A stretch of DNA of 58,909 nucleotides from an uncultured Prevotella sp. (GTDB lineage: Bacteria > Bacteroidota > Bacteroidia > Bacteroidales > Bacteroidaceae). The translations under genes and the position numbers were made by a program. The stretch is taken from positions 1 through 58,909 of the forward strand of contig CAJONQ010000021.1 in NCBI GenBank assembly GCA_905235835.1. Direction: 5' to 3'. Shown piece by piece: positions 38,169 to 44,896 of this stretch (positions are counted from its first letter, which is position 1; each line of letters opens with the position of its first letter). The notes beneath the pieces were generated by a model that worked only from the letters and a program-made list of their open reading frames with translations, ran no database searches and had not been told where the DNA came from.

Positions 38169-38339
38169 GGCTACAACGGAGAGCATGCCACATCGGTCAA
38201 TGGCACTGGTCACCCTTCCATGAAAGATTTCATTGCTGTAGGCACCAAGATTAAAATGAAAGAACAGAGATGCAGGGAAATCATTGATGAAGTCTGCAGC
38301 AGATGCGGTGACCTGATGCGTTATAGAATACCACAATAA
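38169..38339 (+). pseudogene. 3' fragment of a HipA-like kinase gene
   Basis: The frame GYNGEHATSVNGTGHPSMKDF, then IAVGTKIKMKEQRCREIIDEV, ends at TAA (38337-38339). It resembles the C-terminal tail of HipA-type toxin kinases of Bacteroidetes (HATSVNG followed by a helical DFIAVG...II.EV segment). No start codon, kinase core or hipB is present, and the sequence begins exactly at the outer end of the right TIR. I infer that the element, or a deletion next to it, removed the rest. The missing part is not left of the element. Confidence 0.6.
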
Positions 38340-38369
38340 TCACATTTTTTTATTTTTTTATCCAAATCC

Positions 38370-38400
38370 TTTGGTGTTTTTAAACTAATTTGTATCTTTG
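38370..38400 (+). promoter_or_regulatory. consensus promoter of the unassigned structured RNA
   Basis: TTTG 38370-38373, a 19-base spacer and TATCTTTG 38393-38400: a perfect consensus match, with no coding start close downstream. Confidence 0.85.
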
Positions 38401-38404
38401 CAAC

Positions 38405-38679
38405 ATCGCTTGTTAGCCCTGAGTGGGTAAAGCGGGCGGTCTTATATATGAGAAAGACGTTTTCGAACGTCTGTCGTTGTGGGTCGTGAATCTCGCAAGT
38501 TCCTATCTCTACAGCAGACAGATGACAACGAAGCGTCACGTAGTGCGTTTCTATATACCTTATTTATATATAGTTCGTACTGGCGTGGGCTAACTGCGTT
38601 GTCTATCCTGTGTAGAGAAGGCAATGCGAGAGCCTACGACCCCAGGATGGGCAAAAGAACAGACACCTACGCCTTTTTT
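38405..38679 (+). ncRNA. structured non-coding RNA, about 275 bases, class unknown
   Basis: No protein gene fits here. The 5' end CGC-TT-GTTAGCCC (38407-38419) pairs with GGGCTAAC-T-GCG (38587-38598), closing a 190-base domain. Inside are a perfect UUCG hairpin (AGACGTT/AACGTCT, 38455-38472) and CTATATA/TATATAG. TCTCTACAG (38506-38514) can pair with CTGTGTAGAGA (38608-38618), a pseudoknot with the closing stem. ATCCTG/CAGGAT and AGGC/GCCT follow. CCTACGCC (38666-38673) before a T6 run can pair with GGCGTGGG (38582-38589), a terminator-like end. It lacks tmRNA, RNase P and SRP signatures; 6S-type or a Bacteroidales-specific class are candidates. Confidence 0.6.
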
Positions 38680-38749
38680 CGTATCAAGAAAAACTAAAAT
38701 TATTGAATATTTTGCTGAATCAGGGGTGTTGATAAGCGAGGCTTGAAAT

Positions 38750-39169
38750 ATGGCAAAACTGTATTTCGATTCGCGGGACGAGTTGGTGTGCTTAGACTCT
38801 GATTTAATAGCAGCAGTACAGGCAAGTGGCAACTATACCCGTGTGGTATATGTCACAAAACGTGAAATGATGCTGACCTTTGGTATCTCCAAGATGGAAA
38901 CTATACTGAAGCAATATAACGACAAACAGACACGGTTTATCCGTCTTGGGAGAAGTTTTATAGTCAACCATCGTTTCTTACAGAAGATAGACTTGTTGAA
39001 ACAGGTGATTATTCTCTCAGATGGGGATAAGAATGAAATCAGAATAACGATACCTAAACAAACACTAAAGGCATATAAAGTTGCAGTAACGAAGAGTATT
39101 AAAATCAAAGAACATGAATACAATATTGTTAGGAAAAGGCGGGAATCAGCCATTCCAGATCAAGAATGA
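38750..39169 (+). CDS. LytTR DNA-binding domain protein
   Basis: A 139-residue protein consisting almost only of a LytTR domain: LDSDLIAAVQASGNYTRVVYVTKREMMLTFGISKMETIL, then FIRLGRSFIVNHRFLQKID, the usual R.hrS.ivN segment. There is no receiver or membrane domain, so activity must be set by another protein or by level. Its last 56 bases overlap the FHA gene in another frame, so the two are translationally linked. It is the likely regulator of the signalling cluster that follows. Confidence 0.88.
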   Translation: MAKLYFDSRDELVCLDSDLIAAVQASGNYTRVVYVTKREMMLTFGISKMETILKQYNDKQTRFIRLGRSFIVNHRFLQKIDLLKQVIILSDGDKNEIRITIPKQTLKAYKVAVTKSIKIKEHEYNIVRKRRESAIPDQE

Positions 39170-39728
39170 GGGAGTCAGTCATCAGCATGCTCAAATAACA
39201 ATTGATGACTTTGGCCAGTGGACGTTAGAAGATTTAGATTCTTCCAATGGCACTTATACCCGTCGAGAGAGTGATGGAGAGTTGTTGCGTGTCAGCAAGG
39301 TGAAGATTACACCAATGACCTTCATCTGTCTGGGACCAGACAACTCAAAGGGTTGCTGTTTCTATGCACGACAGGTTCTTGACTATGGTAATTTCAAGGA
39401 AGAATATGAGTACCTGAACGACAAGGAAGATGAGTTCGACGATAAGATTCTGTCCATAGAGCGCAAGGCACAGATGATTAAGAAGATAATCTTCTTCGTC
39501 AACATCGCCATTGTCCTGTTCTCACTGGTTGGTGAGACGGGTGTGTGGCTGTTGCGTGCAGGAACCATAGTCTCTACCTTTTTTGCTGCTTTTTATGATG
39601 CGGGCGGTGCCAAGAAGAAGGTTAACGACCTGCGTGAGAAGTTCCACCAGTGTCCCAATCCGCTTTGCTCCCATCGCTTAAAGACAGATGAAGTTCGTGA
39701 CATGAAGTGTGCTAAATGTAAAAAGTGA
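39114..39728 (+). CDS. FHA-domain membrane protein with C-terminal zinc ribbon
   Basis: A 204-residue protein. Residues 1-75 are an FHA phosphothreonine-binding domain (GVSHQHAQI and LEDLDSSNGTY). A charged coiled segment, two hydrophobic segments (about 123-160) and a C-terminal CPNPLCSHRLKTDEVRDMKCAKC zinc ribbon with four cysteines follow. It would dock phosphorylated partners of the Ser/Thr kinase at the inner membrane. The start lies inside the LytTR gene; the stop is 7 bases before the caspase-like gene. Confidence 0.83.
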   Translation: MNTILLGKGGNQPFQIKNEGVSHQHAQITIDDFGQWTLEDLDSSNGTYTRRESDGELLRVSKVKITPMTFICLGPDNSKGCCFYARQVLDYGNFKEEYEYLNDKEDEFDDKILSIERKAQMIKKIIFFVNIAIVLFSLVGETGVWLLRAGTIVSTFFAAFYDAGGAKKKVNDLREKFHQCPNPLCSHRLKTDEVRDMKCAKCKK

Positions 39729-39735
39729 TTTTATA

Positions 39736-40455
39736 ATGAAAAAAATATGCTGTTTTTTCTTACTGATGGTTTTTGTCACTATTAGTGTTTCAGCCCAGAA
39801 GACGTATGTATTATTGGCAGGTGTATCATCATATTCTAATTCCGACGCGAATCTAAGCAATACGACCAAGGATGTGAAAGATATCAAGAAAATCTTCGAC
39901 AACCAAGGTGCTATAGTCAGTATTGTAACCAGTAAATACGCCAATCACGACAATATTGTGGAGAAATTGAATGCCATCGTTAAATTGGCAAAATCCAATG
40001 ATAAGATTATGTTCTTTTTCTCTGGACATGGTACCAAGGGTGGCTTTGTTTCTTATGAGTTATCTGTGTTTTCTTATCAGGAATTGGTATCGATCCTTTC
40101 CAAGGCACGTACAAAACAGGTGTTTTGTTTTATCGATGCCTGTAACTCTGGCAGTGTCTCAGAAGTGTCAATGGGTAATTCCGACTGGGCATCAGAAGCC
40201 AAGAATATTACTTTTGTTATGGGCTGTAGGGCGGAAGAATACTCATTTGAAAACAACTGGGTGGGTCATGGATATTTTACTAAAGCCCTTCTGAAGGGAC
40301 TTCGTGGAATGTCTGACGAGAATAAGGACAAAAAAGTGACTTTGATAGAATTGTTCCGTTATATCTATAATGACGTGACGGCACGTACTAAACAACAGCA
40401 TCCGCAATTGATAGGTCCCGGTTCTGCACATAAGATAGTACTTGCGAAATGGTAA
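39736..40455 (+). CDS. exported caspase-like (peptidase C14) protein
   Basis: A 239-residue protein with a Sec signal peptide (residues 1-20, cut after SVSA) and a single p20-type caspase domain. The catalytic His98 is in FFFSGHGTKGG and Cys136 in CFIDACNSGS; a YFTKALLKGL segment follows, as in bacterial metacaspases. No prodomain or effector domain is attached. Location is probably periplasmic, unusual for a signalling protease. Within an FHA/kinase/phosphatase operon it may cut a partner, perhaps the acidic or Sel1/LRR proteins; that is inference. Confidence 0.87.
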   Translation: MKKICCFFLLMVFVTISVSAQKTYVLLAGVSSYSNSDANLSNTTKDVKDIKKIFDNQGAIVSIVTSKYANHDNIVEKLNAIVKLAKSNDKIMFFFSGHGTKGGFVSYELSVFSYQELVSILSKARTKQVFCFIDACNSGSVSEVSMGNSDWASEAKNITFVMGCRAEEYSFENNWVGHGYFTKALLKGLRGMSDENKDKKVTLIELFRYIYNDVTARTKQQHPQLIGPGSAHKIVLAKW

Positions 40456-40528
40456 ACTACATTTCGTGAGTCAAATCCCATTGTTTCGTCCAAAAACCAT
40501 GGGGTGTCGTCATGAATGTAAAGAAAAG

Positions 40529-40561
40529 TTTGGAAAACTGTAGCCTGAAGTGTTATCTTTG
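40529..40561 (+). promoter_or_regulatory. internal promoter of the kinase-phosphatase cluster
   Basis: TTTG 40529-40532, a 21-base spacer and TATCTTTG 40554-40561, before the acidic protein gene. It makes the downstream genes independent of the LytTR-FHA-caspase message. Confidence 0.72.
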
Positions 40562-40590
40562 CAGTGCAAACCAATTAATACAGTAACATT

Positions 40591-41592
40591 ATGGAAACAA
40601 AAAAATTTAAAGTATCAGCTAATAATGGTGTAAATGGTAACAAGCCGAAAGGTGGTAAGAATAATACACAGACCATCTTAACCGCTGGCGGAATTATGGG
40701 AGCCGCTGCTGTTGGTTATGCTTCAGGTGCCCTTCATAATGATGAACAGCAAGAAGAACAGCAAATAGAGCAAATAGAGAATGCCTCCACACAGCAGGAA
40801 ACAACCCAGCATACGGAACAACAGACAGAGCAGGAACAACAGGAGGAGGGACATCAAAGTGAGGAACTTCAGCCAATTGTTGATGATTATGTTGATTCCA
40901 ATAGCAGTCAGCAACCTGTTGAGGATGTTAATCCCGATGAGATAGCCCAGCAAATAGCGCAGGCTAATGAAATTGATAATAACGATAATGAGTCTGCAGA
41001 CATGCTGAATGTGGAAGGACTGACAACGGCAATGGGACCTGATGGTCAAGAATATGTAGTCGCAATTGTCCATACTCCAGATGGTGGAGAGTATATGTTG
41101 GCTGATACTGATGGAGATGGTGTTTTCAGTGATGTATTTGACATGGAAGGCAACTATGTAGGGCTTGCTGAGGGTGACCTTACTGCCAGTGACCTCGAAG
41201 AGATGGCAGACCCCTCGGGCGGCTATCTTGCCATGGCTGACGACGAGCCGATGGGTGACGATCCAACGGAGGATATCGTCAACACAACGGGTGAGGTTTC
41301 TGAGGAGCACGACCTTGCTGACAACGAGGGCAGTGACGGGGATGACGAGATGACAGATGATGAACTACTTGCCCAGTTACTGGACGATAATGACTCTGAC
41401 GACGAAGTTGCCGACCATGTCTATGAAGAAGGTGGTGACGAGGACGATGCAGATATAGCCGTAAATGAGTCGGATAATGATTCAGAAGATATCGCTGAGA
41501 CAGATTCAGACGATGACGACACTGAGAGCGACTTGGCTGAAAACACTGACGATGTTGATGACAGCGTGGATGATGATGATTTAACAGCATAG
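40591..41592 (+). CDS. very acidic low-complexity protein
   Basis: A 333-residue protein. A basic N-terminus (NNGVNGNKPKGGKNN) precedes one weakly hydrophobic segment (TILTAGGIMGAAAVGYASGAL, about 28-48). A Gln/Glu-rich stretch with repeated QQTEQ-like words follows, then a folded-looking segment (DGQEYVVAIVHTPDGGEYMLADTDGDGVFSDVFDMEGNYVGLAEGDLTASDLEEMAD), and finally over 100 residues dominated by Asp and Glu. DTDGDGVFSD resembles a calcium-binding loop. I recognise no family. It heads the second transcription unit and may be a phosphorylated scaffold for the FHA proteins; several Thr sit in acidic context. Confidence 0.8.
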   Translation: METKKFKVSANNGVNGNKPKGGKNNTQTILTAGGIMGAAAVGYASGALHNDEQQEEQQIEQIENASTQQETTQHTEQQTEQEQQEEGHQSEELQPIVDDYVDSNSSQQPVEDVNPDEIAQQIAQANEIDNNDNESADMLNVEGLTTAMGPDGQEYVVAIVHTPDGGEYMLADTDGDGVFSDVFDMEGNYVGLAEGDLTASDLEEMADPSGGYLAMADDEPMGDDPTEDIVNTTGEVSEEHDLADNEGSDGDDEMTDDELLAQLLDDNDSDDEVADHVYEEGGDEDDADIAVNESDNDSEDIAETDSDDDDTESDLAENTDDVDDSVDDDDLTA

Positions 41593-41603
41593 GAAGGAAT
41601 ACG

Positions 41604-42362
41604 ATGGAAGACTTTAAGAATTTCAAACTCGTGGCAAAGCCTCTGAAGAAAGAGGACGCCCCTTTCCCAGAGTTAGGCAGCCCCCGTCTGCTGAAGCCAG
41701 ACATCTATGGTGTTAAAGAACCCGCCTTGATAGGTAAAATCTATCAGGTCAACTGCCCGAAGTGCCATTGCGCCATCATTCTACAGACCAAGCAAGGTGG
41801 AGCCACCCGTTTCAAGTGCCGTGAGTGTGCAACTGCTGTCATCGTCCGTGGTGTCACGGAGGAAGAACTGAAAGTTATACAGCCCCCCCAACCCGCTAAG
41901 CCAGTGGAGAAGAAATTAGTGGAGCCGAAGCCCGTCAAGGATAAGCCCGAGGAGCCGAAACCTCAGTCCGCAACATCCCAAAAGTTTACAGAGACAGAGC
42001 ACATGGTTACCGAGAAAGTGCGTATACACCGTGGCAAATTGGTCAATGGCAAACTGGTGTGGGGCAATATCTTCAGCCGCAAGACATATGTGCTGAAAGA
42101 AGGTGTCAACTATATTGGAAGAGCAGATGAAGAGGAACCTTCAGATGTGTCTATCAAAGACGCATGTGCCAGTCGTCGCTCTGTGAAGATAGAGGTTCTT
42201 CCAGGAAACCGTGGTAACTCCTTTAAGTTGACGGTTGAGAATGCCACGAATCCTGTTCTTGTCAATCGACAAGTGCAACAGGTAGGCAGTAGTTTCTTCT
42301 TGAATTACGGTGATACCATCGTTTTAGGTAATACAACGCTTACATTTAAAGAGTCGAAATAA
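41604..42362 (+). CDS. zinc-ribbon and FHA domain protein
   Basis: A 252-residue soluble protein. Residues 50-80 hold a zinc ribbon (CPKC and CREC: Cys51, 54, 72, 75). A Pro/Lys/Glu-rich linker (about 90-130) leads to a C-terminal FHA domain (YIGRADEEEPSDVSIKD, SRRSVKIEV, LNYGDTIVLGNTTLTF). The usual SxxH is changed to SRRS, so phosphopeptide binding may be altered. It is linked to the PP2C gene by a TAATG overlap and probably recruits phosphorylated targets. Confidence 0.83.
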   Translation: MEDFKNFKLVAKPLKKEDAPFPELGSPRLLKPDIYGVKEPALIGKIYQVNCPKCHCAIILQTKQGGATRFKCRECATAVIVRGVTEEELKVIQPPQPAKPVEKKLVEPKPVKDKPEEPKPQSATSQKFTETEHMVTEKVRIHRGKLVNGKLVWGNIFSRKTYVLKEGVNYIGRADEEEPSDVSIKDACASRRSVKIEVLPGNRGNSFKLTVENATNPVLVNRQVQQVGSSFFLNYGDTIVLGNTTLTFKESK

Positions 42363-43276
42363 TGAATATCATACTCAAAACATCATACTCCTTTAACCAG
42401 TTTGGTCAAAGGGAGAATCAAGAAGACTCCCGCTATCCTGACATTGGCCATGTGGAAGGAGGTCATCGCTTCTTCTTAGTATGCGATGGCGTGGGAGGCA
42501 GTGAGAAGGGAGAAGTGGCAAGTAGCACAGTCTGCAAGTCGTTTGCTTCCAGTCTTCGAGATTTTGATTTCAGCCATGAGTTCACTTTGGATGATTTCAG
42601 TCATGCACTCGACAATGCTTATGATGCCCTAGACAAGAAGACAAACAAGAGTAATGAGGGTATGGCTACAACCTTGACATTTGTTTGTTTCCATCCAGGT
42701 GGATGTATGATGGCGCATATCGGCGACAGCCGTATCTATCAGGTGCGTCCGTCTGAGGGTATTGTCTATCGCTCAGAGGACCATTCATTAGTCAATTCGA
42801 TGGTACATAACGGCATGATCACTCCAGAGGAGGCTGTTGGTCACCCTCAGAGTAATGTCATTACCCGTTATATGGAGTCTGTCGAGTCTGATGAGAATCG
42901 CTGTACGGCAACAGTCTTACAGACAGAGGACGTTCAGACTGGTGACTATTTCTTCCTGTGTACAGACGGTGTACTACATTGTGTGACGGATGAGGAACTG
43001 GTGGATATTCTCTCTGATACGTCAATGACAGATGCTGAAAAGATGAAGAAGATTGCGGACATGAGTCAGGACAGTACGGACAATAATACGGCATGGCTGA
43101 TAGCAATAGATCAAGTTGAGGGAAAGTCTGAAGAATATCCTTCTGAGGATGACAGCGACGATGCCTCAAAGACCCGACGTATACGTGTTGACAAGCAAGG
43201 AACGACTGAAGTCGAGTCGGTACAAATTGAGAACCGTTCAGGTATAGGTGGGTGGCTGAAGAAATTTTTCAAATGA
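42362..43276 (+). CDS. PP2C-family Ser/Thr protein phosphatase
   Basis: A 304-residue protein with all main PP2C motifs: RENQED (residues 17-22), LVCDGVGG (metal Asp42), GMATTLT, AHIGDSRIY, FFLCTDGV and TDNNTAW. The catalytic domain ends near residue 245, and the remaining 60 residues are an acidic linker and a basic, Trp/Phe-rich tail (GGWLKKFFK), a possible membrane contact. It should reverse phosphorylation by the kinase encoded two genes downstream. Confidence 0.92.
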   Translation: MNIILKTSYSFNQFGQRENQEDSRYPDIGHVEGGHRFFLVCDGVGGSEKGEVASSTVCKSFASSLRDFDFSHEFTLDDFSHALDNAYDALDKKTNKSNEGMATTLTFVCFHPGGCMMAHIGDSRIYQVRPSEGIVYRSEDHSLVNSMVHNGMITPEEAVGHPQSNVITRYMESVESDENRCTATVLQTEDVQTGDYFFLCTDGVLHCVTDEELVDILSDTSMTDAEKMKKIADMSQDSTDNNTAWLIAIDQVEGKSEEYPSEDDSDDASKTRRIRVDKQGTTEVESVQIENRSGIGGWLKKFFK

Positions 43277-43299
43277 TTAATCACATAAAAGGACATACA

Positions 43300-44868
43300 A
43301 TGAGAAAAATAGAAATGTTGTTGGTAATGACTTTCATTACCGTAGGGGCTTTCGCTTTACAGGGAGGGAAGAAAACTACAAAGAATAAGGCGATAGCCGT
43401 CGCTCAGAAGGTGGATAGTACAGCCATGATACTGGAGCAGGCAAAGCAAGGAAATGCAAGTGCACAGAATATCGTAGGTTCTTGGTATTATGCGGGTAAG
43501 GATACTATCAAGCAAAATTATAAGGAGGCTTATAAGTGGTGGGCTCTTGCCGCCAAACAGGATCATGCCCTGGCTATTGGTAATATGGCTTTGTGCTCCC
43601 AGTTGGGACATGGTACTAAGAAAGACTCAGTGCTGGCAGTCAATCTGTATGAGCAGTCCGTCAAGAAGGGGAACGACAAACTGATTCCTCAACATGAGAA
43701 GAATGTGGAGAAAACGGGTAGTGTGTTCAGTTGCCTGTTGTTGCATGAATGCTATCAAAAGGGCATTGGTGTGAAGAAAGACCAGACAAAGGCCGCTGCC
43801 TATTTGGAGAAAGCCGCAGAGAAAGGGCATCTCGACAGCCAGTACTCTACGGCACTCTATTATTATAATACCAAACAATATGAGAAAGCCGCAAAGTGGT
43901 TTAAGGAGGCTGCTAAGCAAAAACATATAGGCGCTACCTATAATTATGGATTTATGACCTATAACGGACAAGGTGTTAAGCAGAATCGTGAGGAAGGACT
44001 GAAACTGTTGAAGATTGCGGCAAACAAAGACTTTACGATGGCGAACTATCAGTTAGGCCGTATCTATCTGGAAGGTGACGGTATAGAGAAAGATGCGAAG
44101 ACGGCTGTACCTTATCTGCAGAAGGCAGCCTTTCAGAATAATATCAATGCGAAGTGGTTGTTATCACAATGCTATCTGAAAGGTGAGGGTGTTTCCCAGA
44201 GTTACTATTTTGGTACCCAGTGGCTTGCTGACTCTTATATTGCCCATAAGAAAGAATTGAATGAGTTGCTTGCCGCAGATAACAATGGAACATATTCCAC
44301 TTATTTGTCAGGACTTCGCAAATACTATGTGGAGAAGGATTATACCGCTGCTGCTGCTGATTTCTCCAAGGTAGAGAAAGCGAAGATAGTAGATGGCACA
44401 ACGATGCTTGGTATCTGCTATGCCAATAAGGAAAATGTCAAGTGCAACGAGAAAAAGGCTGTGAAACTTTTGCAAAAGGCTTCAGAGAATAGTCCTGTTG
44501 CCGCCTATTATCTTTCCTCAATGTATGAGACAGGAACGGGTGTCGCACAGGATGGGACAAAAGCCCTTGAACTGTTGAGAAAGGCCGCCGACGCAGGTGT
44601 CGCTTATGCACAGTGTAAGTTAGGCGATCAGTATTTCATTGGGAATGGGGTGTCTAAAGACCTTACCAAGGCTGCCTTGTTATATCTGGATGCTGAGGCA
44701 CAGAATCATCTGACACCTGCTTCTGCAAAGAATTTGGCGAAATGCTATGAGCAGGAAGTGAAGGTGTTGCCTGATCTGGTCGATGCCTCCAAGCGTATAG
44801 AGGCACTGAGCAAGCAGAAGGTCAATGGAAACCTTGTTTCCATGTTGAAGAAGTTAGAGGAGAAATAG
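43300..44868 (+). CDS. exported Sel1-like repeat protein
   Basis: A 522-residue protein with a signal peptide (MRKIEMLLVMTFITVGAFA) followed by about a dozen Sel1 repeats (for example SVKKGNDKLIPQHEKN, YQLGRIYLEGDGIEKDAKTAVPYLQKAAFQ, MYETGTGVAQDGTKALELLRKAADAGVAYAQCKLGDQYF). ATG at 43273 overlaps the phosphatase stop (ATGA), but ATG at 43300, preceded by AAAGGA, starts the signal peptide and is preferred. Sel1 repeats mediate protein contacts; here a periplasmic scaffold role is likely. Confidence 0.87.
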   Translation: MRKIEMLLVMTFITVGAFALQGGKKTTKNKAIAVAQKVDSTAMILEQAKQGNASAQNIVGSWYYAGKDTIKQNYKEAYKWWALAAKQDHALAIGNMALCSQLGHGTKKDSVLAVNLYEQSVKKGNDKLIPQHEKNVEKTGSVFSCLLLHECYQKGIGVKKDQTKAAAYLEKAAEKGHLDSQYSTALYYYNTKQYEKAAKWFKEAAKQKHIGATYNYGFMTYNGQGVKQNREEGLKLLKIAANKDFTMANYQLGRIYLEGDGIEKDAKTAVPYLQKAAFQNNINAKWLLSQCYLKGEGVSQSYYFGTQWLADSYIAHKKELNELLAADNNGTYSTYLSGLRKYYVEKDYTAAAADFSKVEKAKIVDGTTMLGICYANKENVKCNEKKAVKLLQKASENSPVAAYYLSSMYETGTGVAQDGTKALELLRKAADAGVAYAQCKLGDQYFIGNGVSKDLTKAALLYLDAEAQNHLTPASAKNLAKCYEQEVKVLPDLVDASKRIEALSKQKVNGNLVSMLKKLEEK

Positions 44869-44896
44869 GAAACTGTTATATCATAAGTGGAGATTT

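Noticed and set aside
37964..38254. A 96-codon plus-strand frame across the right inverted repeat
   Set aside because: It runs through the repeat hairpin, lies opposite the promoter of the DUF6078 gene, and has no recognisable domain or start signal.
38405..38679. tmRNA or RNase P RNA
   Set aside because: No tRNA-like ends or tag frame for tmRNA, and no GAGGAAAGTCC or matching 3' segment for RNase P.
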